Assembly: GCF_001593385.1 (NCBI RefSeq)
Contig: NZ_LUVZ01000003.1
Location: forward strand, 62,001-126,000
Length of the DNA: 64,000 nucleotides
From: Chryseobacterium cucumeris
GTDB taxonomy: Bacteria > Bacteroidota > Bacteroidia > Flavobacteriales > Weeksellaceae
Direction of reading: 5' to 3'
Position numbers and translations under genes: made by a program. The notes under the pieces are model-generated. The model saw only the letters and a program-made list of their open reading frames with translations, was not told where the DNA came from and made no database searches. Position 1 is the stretch's first letter, and the number at the start of each line of letters is the position of its first letter. This document shows positions 17,863 through 26,730 of this stretch, one piece after another.

Positions 17863-20631
17863 TTAAAATTTAAGTGAAACAATACAGCCAAATGTTTTAA
17901 AAGAGGGAAGATTAAAAAAATCCAGTCCTCTTCCATTATTCATATCGTAGAAGTTCTGATTAGGATCTGCGCCTTTATTAGCCTGCCAAAGCATGATATT
18001 ATTTACATAAAAAGTCAGTCTGAGAGCCTGTTTATTATGATTAATCGGGAAATCTGAGGAAAGGGATATAGTATTGATTCTTATATAATCTGCTTTTTGA
18101 ACATAATTTTCAGCCACCCCTAAATAACCGTACCTCGACCATCTGTTTTCCATAACATCCTTGTTGGGATCATAGAAATCCACAGGAATCTGGTTGACAG
18201 TTCCATTGGCCTGTACGCCTTCAAAAATATAATTTTTGATATTCCTTTCTTCTCCCGAGCCATAAGAACGTCCGTAATAATCAAGGACAGCCTGGGTTCC
18301 GTTCCAAAGATGCCCTCCTTTTTTCCATTCCCAATTGATATCTAAAGACCAGTTTTTATAGGCAAAACTGTGGTTGAATTTCATCACAAAATCCGGTGTA
18401 GGATCTGCAATAATTTTCATTCCGTCTGCTTTTTTAGGAAATCCAAACTCATCAATGACCAATTGTCCGGCTGCATTTCTTTCAAAGTAACTGCCCATCA
18501 CAGCACCCAAAGCCTGACCTTCCGATAGTGTTTTATAAATGTCTTTAAATCCCGAAACGGCAAGGTTCTGATATCCGGGAGCCGTGCGGTCTACAATATC
18601 TTTGTATTTAAAGAATGAAACTTTATTGGTGATATACAAATCATATCCAAGCTGCAACTTTTCGTAAGCAAAATTGAATTCATATCCGCTGTAGGTATGA
18701 TCTGCTGCATTCTTTAACCTCAGCTGATTGTTTTCAAAGACAGGAAATATATCGTCAGTATTCTTTTTATTAAAATATTCTCCATCTACACTTATTTTAT
18801 ACCCAAGATTCAGCCTGGCTCCAATTTTCCATTCCTGTGTATTAATATTAAATAAACCCCGGAAGCTTTCTACTTCCTGCACCGGAAAGTATTGATTGTA
18901 ATTCTCTGCTTTCAGCAAAGTAGTAGAATACGAAGCATAGGATCTTATAATTTCCGGCTCGGAGCTTAATTGTGTGTAGCTTCCCAATAATTTAAAATTG
19001 TAATTATACCAATTGAAGATGCCATTGAACTTCAAATAAAAGTTAGCTTTTGGAAGCCAATAATTATTTTTAAGTGAAGTATTGGAAATATAAAATGAAT
19101 TCCCAAGATTAAAACCTGCTTCAAAATCATAATCGCGGATGTTCATATTATAATTAAAAATATGATCCTGTGAAGTTCTCTGATAGAAATATTTTTGATA
19201 AGTCAGGCTGTTATAAATGTCGGATTTTTTATCATTTAAAATAAAATTCAGGCTGAAAGTATTTCTAAAGTCATAATCTCCCAATGAATAAGAGCCCTGT
19301 ATATTGGAATGATAAGAGCTGTTGTTTTGAATCCTTTCATTCGATACACCGCTGATGAAACCATAAGTAGAAGGTTTATATTGATCCTGATTCCAGATCG
19401 TAATACTTTCATAGGACTGAGTAATATTCCATTTAAATTGATCCCAGTCTTTCGCTACGTTGAGACTAAACTGTCTGTCCCGATTCTTATAGCGGTATTT
19501 GCTATCCTGTGCAAAAAGGAATGAAGGATTGTCTGCATATTTGCTGTAGCTTCTCTGTAAACCGTTATTCAGCAAAGTATTTTGTTCATTTGAAAAAGAA
19601 ACCGGTGTTAACAATGAGTTTTGGTAAGCTCTGCTGAACAGGCCTGTTCTATTGGTATTCGTAGCTTTATCTTCTTCGTAATTAAAAGCCAGATTAATGT
19701 AATACCTACCCAAATCTGCATTCAGTTTTGCTTTAAGGGTATTGGTAATATCAAACTGGTCAATAAAATACATCTGATTCTTTTGCTGCCCCAGATTCAG
19801 TGCAAGACGGAGTTTTTCATTGTTACCCTGTTGTATAAAAGCATTTACATTCAACTGGTTATTATATCCTACTGTGGTTTTAAAAAGGTTATTATTATAT
19901 CTTTTTGCACGCTGAAGTCCATCAATCCACGGAATCAGTTTTCCATTCTGATCGTACTCATAAGGCAATCCATTAAACCCAAGTGTAGATAGATCTGGTC
20001 CAAAACTGAACATTTCATCCGTTTCAGGACCTTTCCAAGCAAGATTTCCATTTTCAGATCTTCCCTGAACATAGTTATTTTGAGTCTCCGGAACAGCATT
20101 CCTGCTTTTAATATCAAAAGACGTGGTAAAGCTTCCGTTAAAAAGCAAAGTTGTCTTATTGATCCTTTTTAAAACATAAACACTATCATTCTTCTGCTTT
20201 AATTTTCTTACTTTATCAAAATAAGAATGTGATCTTTTACTGAGATGGGTTTTAGTTTTTTCAATACTGAAATCGTCTTTAATCTCCTTTGAAACAAGAC
20301 TGTCATAGGCTTTACTGTAAATATTATCTACACTTTTATTTCCTGTCTGATTTTCCAGAATCGTTTTTAATTCCCTGAGTTCATAAGAAGAAATAACATG
20401 GGTATTTTTCCCTTGGTTCCATACAAGGGTATCATAAGGCTTGGCAGCGATGATGGCAACCCCTTTCTCATCAGTCAGTTCATAGATACCGCTGTTCTTA
20501 TTATAAACCTTTAAAAAATTCTGTTCTTTATCCTTAGATGTTAAAAATTTTCCGGAATAGTACAATTGTGAATTTTGTGCCTGTAACAAAGTAATCGTAA
20601 ATGGCAGCAACAGCAAATAATTCTTTTTCAT
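17863..20631 (-). CDS. SusC/RagA-like outer-membrane beta-barrel lacking a recognisable plug
   Basis: A 922-residue outer-membrane protein with signal peptide MKKNYLLLLPFTITLLQAQ. Residues about 20-75 resemble a carboxypeptidase-regulatory-like N-domain. The remainder has the alternating aromatic strands of a TonB-dependent receptor barrel (for example LRLALNLGQQKNQMYFID, YDFRNTFSLNFILND) and ends in Phe (FGCIVSLKF), as barrel proteins do. I cannot find the plug hallmarks (EEVVVTGY, IRG, PLYVVDG, LKDASATALYG) anywhere in it. The genes on both sides each carry such a plug, which suggests a plug supplied in trans. A terminator-like hairpin precedes it. Confidence 0.8.
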   Translation of the reverse strand: MKKNYLLLLPFTITLLQAQNSQLYYSGKFLTSKDKEQNFLKVYNKNSGIYELTDEKGVAIIAAKPYDTLVWNQGKNTHVISSYELRELKTILENQTGNKSVDNIYSKAYDSLVSKEIKDDFSIEKTKTHLSKRSHSYFDKVRKLKQKNDSVYVLKRINKTTLLFNGSFTTSFDIKSRNAVPETQNNYVQGRSENGNLAWKGPETDEMFSFGPDLSTLGFNGLPYEYDQNGKLIPWIDGLQRAKRYNNNLFKTTVGYNNQLNVNAFIQQGNNEKLRLALNLGQQKNQMYFIDQFDITNTLKAKLNADLGRYYINLAFNYEEDKATNTNRTGLFSRAYQNSLLTPVSFSNEQNTLLNNGLQRSYSKYADNPSFLFAQDSKYRYKNRDRQFSLNVAKDWDQFKWNITQSYESITIWNQDQYKPSTYGFISGVSNERIQNNSSYHSNIQGSYSLGDYDFRNTFSLNFILNDKKSDIYNSLTYQKYFYQRTSQDHIFNYNMNIRDYDFEAGFNLGNSFYISNTSLKNNYWLPKANFYLKFNGIFNWYNYNFKLLGSYTQLSSEPEIIRSYASYSTTLLKAENYNQYFPVQEVESFRGLFNINTQEWKIGARLNLGYKISVDGEYFNKKNTDDIFPVFENNQLRLKNAADHTYSGYEFNFAYEKLQLGYDLYITNKVSFFKYKDIVDRTAPGYQNLAVSGFKDIYKTLSEGQALGAVMGSYFERNAAGQLVIDEFGFPKKADGMKIIADPTPDFVMKFNHSFAYKNWSLDINWEWKKGGHLWNGTQAVLDYYGRSYGSGEERNIKNYIFEGVQANGTVNQIPVDFYDPNKDVMENRWSRYGYLGVAENYVQKADYIRINTISLSSDFPINHNKQALRLTFYVNNIMLWQANKGADPNQNFYDMNNGRGLDFFNLPSFKTFGCIVSLKF

Positions 20632-20656
20632 CAGTTATTAGTATGCTTAAAAATAT

Positions 20657-20690
20657 AAAAAAAGAAATTTCCCCGGAAATTTCTTTTTTT
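20657..20690. terminator. Strong hairpin between the vWA-plug gene and the barrel gene
   Basis: A 16-bp perfect stem (AAAAAAAGAAATTTCC / GGAAATTTCTTTTTTT) with a two-base loop. On the minus strand it ends in a T-run, so it looks like a Rho-independent terminator or attenuator inside the locus. Confidence 0.75.
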
Positions 20691-20697
20691 AAGACAG

Positions 20698-23010
20698 TTA
20701 ATTTTTAATGACCTTAAATGTTTCCCATTGATCATTAGTATGAATACGGACAAGATAAATCCCTTGAGGATAAGAAGTTAAATCAATTGTATTTTTACCT
20801 TCCGGAAGTTTTTCTTTTCTCATAATAATCTTTCCGGCAAGATCATACACAAACAGTTCTTCAATTGGTTTTCTTGTTTTAATCTGCAGCTGACCTTTTG
20901 TAGGATTTGGAAATAGCACAGTTTTAATATCAATCTGACTGTCAATTTCTTTTTCCATTTTTTTGTTGATGTTATCATTTGAAATTCCTGCGCTGCATTC
21001 TGGCAAAACAGCTCTCTGAAGGATTAATCTTAATAATAAATCATTCAGTTTTTCAACTTCATAAGAATCTATGGTAGGTTTAATATGGCTGTTTCCTATT
21101 CCACTGTCATCTGTAAGGAACGTATAGGTTCCATTGGTGAGTAAAGCAAATGTACGCATCAGATATTCTGTTTGTTTATCGGTATCACTGGCTGCCAATG
21201 GTATAATGGTAATCCCTTTCTTTGTCGCAGTCTTTATTGCTCTGTATAAATCCTTTATATTCTGCTCCGAATGGTGTGGAGGAGCATCCAGAATTAAAAA
21301 CATAATTTTCGTTGAATTTTCATCACTCCACTTCAGCTCATCAACAGAAACTTCCAATGCTTCAACAACCGCTTCCGGTGTATCTCCGCCACCCCCAGCG
21401 TTCTGTTTTTTAATAAACCCAACAAGATCTTCTGCATTATCAGAAAAGTCAAATTTTCGGGTCACATATTCATCTCCCTGATCTCTATAAAAAACTGATC
21501 CATATCTTACCGTTGTATTTTTAAGCTGTCCTTCAATCTTTTTCAATACATCCAAAAGTTCAGACTGGAGATAAGAAATTTCATCCCCCATAGAACCTGT
21601 AGCATCAACTACAAAAGCAAGATCCAATACACGCTTTTGCAGACAGTGTTTATCAAGAATAATCAGGTTTTGTCCATTTTTAAAGGTTCTGAGATTACTA
21701 CTGATGATCTGCCCTGAACCATCAGATAAATAATATTTCTCTGAGTCAGGTTTCTCATCAGTCATCGGTGATATCCATAATTCCACATTGCCCAGATTAT
21801 CTGAAACGGCTTCCCAGATAATATTTTTCTTATCATCCAATAGTTTTATTTTCTCCCCTATTATCGGTTTTCTGTCTTTATTGACCAACTGAACTGAAAT
21901 CCTTTTATCAGGAAAGAATTTCCATGTATTTTTATACTGATCCAGTGTAGGAACTGCAATATCTTTCCAATAATCCCACTTAGAAAAATCGTTAACTTCT
22001 CCTGCTGTGAGCTGGCCTGCTTTGGGAAGTTCTTTTTCAGGTTCTTCAGCTTCTTTTAGTATTTTCTCAGCATTGTCTGAAGATAACTTTTTGAGTTTTT
22101 CTATTTCATCGTTAGATAAACCTTTTGTGGTCATTATAACAACTCCGTTATTAGCTTTGCTTCCATACAGGGCAGTAGCTTCAAGCCCTTTCAGTACTTT
22201 TAATTCTTTTATTTTTTTTGGATCCAGAGTATTTAAAAATCCAGATTCTCTGCCTAAAACAACTCCATCAACAATATATAAAGGAGCCGTCGAGCGACCA
22301 TCTATACTTCTTGAACCCCTTATTAATATTGCATCATGCTTTTTAATTCCGGTTGACACTTCTAACCCGGCAACTCTTCCAGCCAGTGAAGAAACGGCAG
22401 CCGGAGCATGCACAGGAGTTTTGTCTGTAGAAGCAATCATAACCGTTGAGGAAGCGGTAACAGATTTATAACTCTTTTTAATCCCATACGCCGTGACAAC
22501 AACTTCATCAATTTCTTGTGTTTTTAAGGTATCACTGTATATCTGAGGCAGAGATGCTGTTACTCTCTCAGAAGCTTCCAATGGCGGTATATTACAGATA
22601 GGATGAGATTTATAAGGATCTATTCCTGCAACTGATGAAGATTTAGGTTCTGTGGGAAGAGGTACTGTTACAGGCAATTCTTCTTTTCTGATATTCTCCT
22701 TGATGGTCCTGTCTATCTTTGCAATATCTGTTTTATTAATCGGGCCACCTGAGCTTGTATTCACTGCAATTACAGGCTGTAAAGGTTCTGCAGTCTCTTT
22801 TTTATTCATAAAGTAAAAAGCCCCAAGACCAATCATCAAACTTGCTGCAATACCATAGGGCAGCCAAAGAGGAATGATTTTTTTATCTTCTTTTTTATCT
22901 AATTTCTCTTCAATCTTATCCCATACTTTCTCAAAACCAGGAAAAACAGCTGGCTCTTCTGAAAGTCTGGAAGCTTCATTGAATTGTTGATCTATATGAT
23001 TATTTTCCAT
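20698..23010 (-). CDS. Membrane-anchored TonB-plug / von Willebrand A protein with T9SS sorting tail
   Basis: A 770-residue multidomain protein. Residues 1-45 are charged and cytosolic-looking, followed by one TM helix (about 46-68), a layout resembling anti-sigma factors. A TonB plug lies at about 166-297 (IDEVVVTAYGIKK, ILIRGSRSIDGRSTAPLYIVDGV, IKELKVLKGLEATALYGSKANNGVVIM). A vWA domain at about 463-640 has the MIDAS motif DATGS (469-473). The last 80 residues are a type A T9SS sorting domain (VLFPNPTKGQLQIKT to YPQGIYLVRIHTNDQWETFKVIKN). It follows the ECF sigma gene by 12 bp. The combination of an internal TM anchor and a T9SS tail is contradictory and worth testing. Confidence 0.85.
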   Translation of the reverse strand: MENNHIDQQFNEASRLSEEPAVFPGFEKVWDKIEEKLDKKEDKKIIPLWLPYGIAASLMIGLGAFYFMNKKETAEPLQPVIAVNTSSGGPINKTDIAKIDRTIKENIRKEELPVTVPLPTEPKSSSVAGIDPYKSHPICNIPPLEASERVTASLPQIYSDTLKTQEIDEVVVTAYGIKKSYKSVTASSTVMIASTDKTPVHAPAAVSSLAGRVAGLEVSTGIKKHDAILIRGSRSIDGRSTAPLYIVDGVVLGRESGFLNTLDPKKIKELKVLKGLEATALYGSKANNGVVIMTTKGLSNDEIEKLKKLSSDNAEKILKEAEEPEKELPKAGQLTAGEVNDFSKWDYWKDIAVPTLDQYKNTWKFFPDKRISVQLVNKDRKPIIGEKIKLLDDKKNIIWEAVSDNLGNVELWISPMTDEKPDSEKYYLSDGSGQIISSNLRTFKNGQNLIILDKHCLQKRVLDLAFVVDATGSMGDEISYLQSELLDVLKKIEGQLKNTTVRYGSVFYRDQGDEYVTRKFDFSDNAEDLVGFIKKQNAGGGGDTPEAVVEALEVSVDELKWSDENSTKIMFLILDAPPHHSEQNIKDLYRAIKTATKKGITIIPLAASDTDKQTEYLMRTFALLTNGTYTFLTDDSGIGNSHIKPTIDSYEVEKLNDLLLRLILQRAVLPECSAGISNDNINKKMEKEIDSQIDIKTVLFPNPTKGQLQIKTRKPIEELFVYDLAGKIIMRKEKLPEGKNTIDLTSYPQGIYLVRIHTNDQWETFKVIKN

Positions 23011-23022
23011 TGTTGTAAAAGT

Positions 23023-23541
23023 TTAAATGTTTTGATTCACTAGAAGTTCCTGCAGCTTTTTTCGTGCAAAATTGAGCTGGGATTTTGATGTTCCTTCGCT
23101 GATGGAAAGCATAGTGGCTATTTCCTTATGAGGATATCCTTCAATAGCAAAAAGATTAAAGATAGCTCTGCAGCCTTCCGGGAGAAAATTCAGTAAGCTC
23201 AGAATATCTTTTTCCAGGGAAAGGTTTTCCGTTGTTCCTTCAGAATGATCGGTGAAATTTTCTTCCAGGGAAATAAACAGTCCTTTGCTGGATCTTAGTT
23301 TCTGCAGGCATTCATTTACCGCAATTTTTCTTGCCCATGCTTCAAAGGTATCGGCATTCTGAAGCTGGGTGATTTTCGTGAAGATTTTGTAGAATGTATC
23401 GGCCAATACTTCTTCGATATCTTCATCGTTTTTCAAATAGCGTTTGCAGACTGAGTAAAGCCTGCCCGCCATTTTCTCGTAAACTTTCCGCTGGGCATTG
23501 CGGTTGTTACGCTGGCATTCCAATAATAATTCTTGTTCCAT
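23023..23541 (-). CDS. ECF-type RNA polymerase sigma factor
   Basis: A 172-residue sigma-70 family protein of the extracytoplasmic-function type. Region 2 is about residues 10-85 (RLYSVCKRYLKNDEDIEEVLADTFYKIFTKI), and region 4 about 115-170 (LPEGCRAIFNLFAIEGYPHKEIATMLSISEGTSKSQLNFARKKLQ). It is the first gene of the vWA-plug/A2M locus. The next protein begins like an anti-sigma factor and has a plug domain, so signalling through the surface module to this sigma factor is a reasonable inference. I do not see a standard promoter upstream, which would fit autoregulation by a non-housekeeping promoter. Confidence 0.93.
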   Translation of the reverse strand: MEQELLLECQRNNRNAQRKVYEKMAGRLYSVCKRYLKNDEDIEEVLADTFYKIFTKITQLQNADTFEAWARKIAVNECLQKLRSSKGLFISLEENFTDHSEGTTENLSLEKDILSLLNFLPEGCRAIFNLFAIEGYPHKEIATMLSISEGTSKSQLNFARKKLQELLVNQNI

Positions 23542-23746
23542 AGTCAGGAGTTATACTATTATAGATGCAGAAACATTTGTGAGGGTTGGAAACATGATCA
23601 ACATTTTTAAGCAAAGGGGCAAATGAGCTGATATGCCTATATTATTTCACCCTTTTTGTAATTTTTTTAATTTCAAATTTAACTTTTCCATCTGTAACAA
23701 ATCTCTATTATCAACGACTTTTAATATAAATAATCTTTTTATAGTA

Positions 23747-24949
23747 ATGAAAAATGCCAAAATTGCATCATTACTTTTTGTTTTGTCTGCAGGAAGTATG
23801 ATGTTTGCCCAAGATGACTTAATCAACAAGTTAAAAAACAACCAATCACAAAATGCTAATTTTCAGTTCACAACGTTAAAAGACGTGGGTGCAACTTCTG
23901 TAAAGAACCAGGGTTCATCAGGAACTTGCTGGAGCTACTCCGGAAACTCTTTCCTTGAATCTGAAATGCAGAGAATGGGCAAAAAACCTGTAGATCTTGC
24001 TGAAATCTTTACTGCAAGAAATTCTTACCACGATAAAGCAAAATTATATGTTTTGAATAATGGCGCTATCAGCTGGGGTGACGGAGGAGAACTTCACGAC
24101 GTAATCAATATGTACAAAAAATACGGAGCAGTTCCTCAGGATGTTTACACAGGATTAAAAGCTGGACAGACTACCAATAACTTTAAGGAAATGCAGGGCA
24201 AACTGAAACCAGTTCTTGACAGCCTTGTTCAGGCTTCTTCAAAAGGAAAACTGACAGATAACTGGATGGATTCTGTAGATGCTATTCTTGATGAATATTT
24301 AGGCAAAGTACCTTCTAACTTCACATATGAAGGGAAAAACTACACTCCGAAAACATTTGCTAAAGAAGTAGTAGGAATCAACCCTGAAGATTATGTGGAA
24401 TTATCTTCTTATAAAGATTATCCATATTTTCAGAAATTTGTAGTTCCGATTCCTGATAACTGGAGCCACGATTCTGATTGGAATGTTCCGATGAAAGATC
24501 TTACAGCAATCATCGACAATGCGGTAACAAAGGGATATTCTGTGGGTTGGGCAACTGACGTTTCTGAGCCTTATTTTTCTTATAAAAACGGTGTAGCTTA
24601 CGTTCCGGATATGGATCTTGACCAAATTACTGCAGAGAACAAGCAGACTTTGTTTACAGAGCCTAAAAAAGATAAAACCATCACTGAAGACATGCGTCAG
24701 AAAGCACTTAACAACCTTTCTACAACGGATGACCATGGGATGCACATCGTAGGTTTGGCTAAAGATCAAACGGGTAAAGAATATTATATGGTGAAAAACT
24801 CATGGGGAGTAACCAATGACTTTGCCGGATATCTGTATGTAACAAGACCTTATGTTGAATATAAATCAACAGCAATACTTGTTCACAAAAATGCAATTCC
24901 CAAAAGCATCTTAAAGCAATTGAAACCAACTAAGAATATTGGTTTATAA
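23747..24949 (+). CDS. Secreted C1-family cysteine peptidase (bleomycin-hydrolase-like)
   Basis: An exported papain-fold peptidase starting at the internal ATG at 23747 (MKNAKIASLLFVLSAGSMMFAQ), which supplies the signal peptide; the upstream in-frame start lacks one. The mature protein is about 400 residues, with catalytic Cys61 in GTCWSYS, His330 in DDHGMHIVG and Asn351 in VKNSWG. The long insert between Cys and His fits the aminopeptidase C / bleomycin hydrolase subfamily. It is divergent from the sigma/A2M locus, so a protease and a protease trap are neighbours. A terminator follows at 25011. Confidence 0.9.
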   Translation: MKNAKIASLLFVLSAGSMMFAQDDLINKLKNNQSQNANFQFTTLKDVGATSVKNQGSSGTCWSYSGNSFLESEMQRMGKKPVDLAEIFTARNSYHDKAKLYVLNNGAISWGDGGELHDVINMYKKYGAVPQDVYTGLKAGQTTNNFKEMQGKLKPVLDSLVQASSKGKLTDNWMDSVDAILDEYLGKVPSNFTYEGKNYTPKTFAKEVVGINPEDYVELSSYKDYPYFQKFVVPIPDNWSHDSDWNVPMKDLTAIIDNAVTKGYSVGWATDVSEPYFSYKNGVAYVPDMDLDQITAENKQTLFTEPKKDKTITEDMRQKALNNLSTTDDHGMHIVGLAKDQTGKEYYMVKNSWGVTNDFAGYLYVTRPYVEYKSTAILVHKNAIPKSILKQLKPTKNIGL

Positions 24950-25010
24950 GATAAAGAAATCATTTCTGCCATTTAATTAAAAGGTAGTTTTAGATATTTA
25001 AATCTGTTAA

Positions 25011-25041
25011 AACCCGCTTCTGGAAATTCCGGAAGCGGGTT
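25011..25041 (+). terminator. Terminator of the C1 peptidase gene
   Basis: Stem AACCCGCTTC / GAAGCGGGTT with further pairing in the loop, followed by TATTTTTAG. Confidence 0.8.
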
Positions 25042-25094
25042 TATTTTTAGAATATGTTATTTGAAAGAATATATTCCCATTTTTGCGCAAAATA

Positions 25095-25124
25095 TTGTTT
25101 GATTTACAAAAAATATTATATTTG
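25095..25124 (+). promoter_or_regulatory. Promoter of the double-glycine peptide
   Basis: TTG at 25095-25097, 19 bases, then TATATTTG at 25117-25124, an exact TTG-N19-TAnnTTTG match, 24 bp before the ATG at 25148. Confidence 0.75.
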
Positions 25125-25147
25125 TATAAATCAACAAACTAATTAAC

Positions 25148-25312
25148 ATGAAAAATCTAAAGAAATTAACAAAATCGACATTAAAGAACATCATTGGAGG
25201 AAATGCTCCACAATGCGAAGGCGATACTGTTGCATGCCGACATAAAGCTGAAAATGGTGTTCCTGCCTATTGGTCATGTGAACCCGCTGCAACAGGATGC
25301 AGATTCTTATAA
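25148..25312 (+). CDS. Double-glycine leader peptide, bacteriocin-like
   Basis: A 54-residue peptide. The leader MKNLKKLTKSTLKNIIGG ends in Gly-Gly (residues 17-18), the signal removed by peptidase-containing C39 ABC exporters. The mature 36 residues contain Cys23, Cys30, Cys44 and Cys51, so two disulfides or thioether crosslinks are possible. A consensus promoter precedes it and a terminator follows, which supports a real gene despite its size. The leader resembles the bacteriocin-like leaders (LKKLxxxxLKxIxGG) seen in Chryseobacterium. No exporter or modifying enzyme is in this window. Its function (antimicrobial, signal or modified peptide) is unknown. Confidence 0.8.
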   Translation: MKNLKKLTKSTLKNIIGGNAPQCEGDTVACRHKAENGVPAYWSCEPAATGCRFL

Positions 25313-25347
25313 AATGAATTTAAGCTTTTAGAAAAGAAGCAAATAAA

Positions 25348-25378
25348 AACCCGATTTCAGAAATTCTGAAATCGGGTT
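25348..25378 (+). terminator. Terminator of the double-glycine peptide gene
   Basis: Perfect arms AACCCGATTTCAG / CTGAAATCGGGTT (25348-25360, 25366-25378) followed by CTTTAAT. Confidence 0.8.
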
Positions 25379-25525
25379 CTTTAATAAATAGGTGAAAATT
25401 AAATATAAAATAAAGTGAATTACGCTAATTTATGACCATATTGAATCGTCAATTCCTCTTCCCAAGTGAATAAATTATGCTGTTAAAAAACCACTGCGAA
25501 ACAAATTCACAATTCATTATTGATA

Positions 25526-26587
25526 TTAAAATAAAACGCCCATACTTTCTGCTGAAAAATCAAGAAGGGCTTCCGTATTACCATCTTTGATCTTCTGTAC
25601 CCACTGGTGATCCTGCAAAATAGCTCTTCCTACTGCAACAAGATCAAATTCCTCATTATCAAGTCTTCTGATTAGTTCTGTAAGATCTCTTTTTTCTGTT
25701 CCCTGCCCTGCAAAAGCATTAAGGAAATCTCCGTTCAAGCCTACAGAACCTACGGTAATAGTTGGCTGCCCGGTAATTTTTTTTGCCCATCCTGCAAAGT
25801 TTAAGTCAGAACCTTCAAATTCCGGTTCCCAGAAACGACGCTGTGAACAATGGAAAATATCTACTCCAGCTTCTTTTAATGGTAATAACCACTCTTCCAT
25901 TTCATTAGGAGTAAATGCCAGTCTGGTTTTATAATCTTGTTGTTTCCATTGTGAAAGGCGGATAATAATGGTAAAATCCTCTCCCACTGCTGCTCTGATC
26001 GCTTTTACTACTTCTACAGCAAATCTGCTTCTTTCTTTCAATGTTTTACCGCCATATTCATCGGTTCTGGTATTGGTTACTTCCCAGAAAAACTGGTCGA
26101 TAAGGTATCCGTGTGCACCATGAATTTCAATACAGTCGAAACCAAGGTCTTTTGCTGATTTTGCAGATGCTGCAAACTGCGCAATGGTATCCTGAATATC
26201 TTCAATAGTCATTGTTGAAGCCTTTTCCATTGGAACCAACGGATAGTCCTCAGACATTCTCGTATCTCCTACGTGCCAGATCTGAGGTCCCATTTTACCT
26301 CCATTCTGATGTACAGTATCAATAACATTTTTCCAGCCGTTTAAAGCTTCTGTACCATAGAAATCAGGAATATTCTGCATATTTTTTGATCCCGGTCTGT
26401 TGATCACAGTTCCTTCAGAAAGAATCAATCCTACTTCTGAAGCGGCTCTTCTTCCATAATAATCTGCGATGTTCTGTGTAGGAACTCCATTGTCAGACTG
26501 TGCTCTGGTCATTGGAGCCATTACAATTCTATTTTTAAGCTGTAAATTCTTGTATTGAAACGGTTTAAATAATGATGATGTGCTCAT
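25526..26587 (-). CDS. Old Yellow Enzyme-type NADH:flavin oxidoreductase / alkene reductase
   Basis: A 353-residue FMN-dependent TIM-barrel enzyme that reduces activated alkenes. The N-terminal LFKPFQYKNLQLKNRIVMAPMTRAQS and the motif DCIEIHGAHGYLIDQFFWEVTNTRTDEYGG are OYE hallmarks. The C-terminal FDLVAVGRAILQDHQW binds the FMN phosphate region. It is divergently transcribed from an HxlR regulator that most likely controls it. A role in stress by electrophiles or quinones is an inference from the family. Confidence 0.92.
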   Translation of the reverse strand: MSTSSLFKPFQYKNLQLKNRIVMAPMTRAQSDNGVPTQNIADYYGRRAASEVGLILSEGTVINRPGSKNMQNIPDFYGTEALNGWKNVIDTVHQNGGKMGPQIWHVGDTRMSEDYPLVPMEKASTMTIEDIQDTIAQFAASAKSAKDLGFDCIEIHGAHGYLIDQFFWEVTNTRTDEYGGKTLKERSRFAVEVVKAIRAAVGEDFTIIIRLSQWKQQDYKTRLAFTPNEMEEWLLPLKEAGVDIFHCSQRRFWEPEFEGSDLNFAGWAKKITGQPTITVGSVGLNGDFLNAFAGQGTEKRDLTELIRRLDNEEFDLVAVGRAILQDHQWVQKIKDGNTEALLDFSAESMGVLF

Positions 26588-26610
26588 ATTTAAATTTATA
26601 TTTTATAATT

Positions 26611-26707
26611 GTTACACAAAGTAACTAATAATAGTTCACTTTTGTATCTTTTATATAAAAAATAGTGGTAACTTCGCAGTAACTTACATTAGTAACATCA
26701 AAGTAAC
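26611..26707. promoter_or_regulatory. Array of GTAAC motifs between OYE and HxlR genes
   Basis: GTAAC occurs at 26621, 26668, 26679, 26692 and 26703, with an inverted GTTAC at 26611. The last four are 11, 13 and 11 bases apart, about one helical turn, as expected of a site for a dimeric HxlR regulator. Confidence 0.5.
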
Positions 26708-26730
26708 ATATGAAACTGCAGTTTCATATG
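26707..26730. promoter_or_regulatory. 24-bp perfect palindrome upstream of the HxlR gene
   Basis: Perfect inverted repeat with half-site CATATGAAACTG at 26707-26718 and its complement to 26730, ending 22 bp before the regulator ATG. It could be an operator or an mRNA hairpin. Confidence 0.55.

Noticed and set aside
22007..22471. 154-codon plus-strand frame inside the vWA-plug gene
   Set aside because: Low-complexity Ser/Phe content, no start signal, and the minus-strand protein has clear domains over the same bases.
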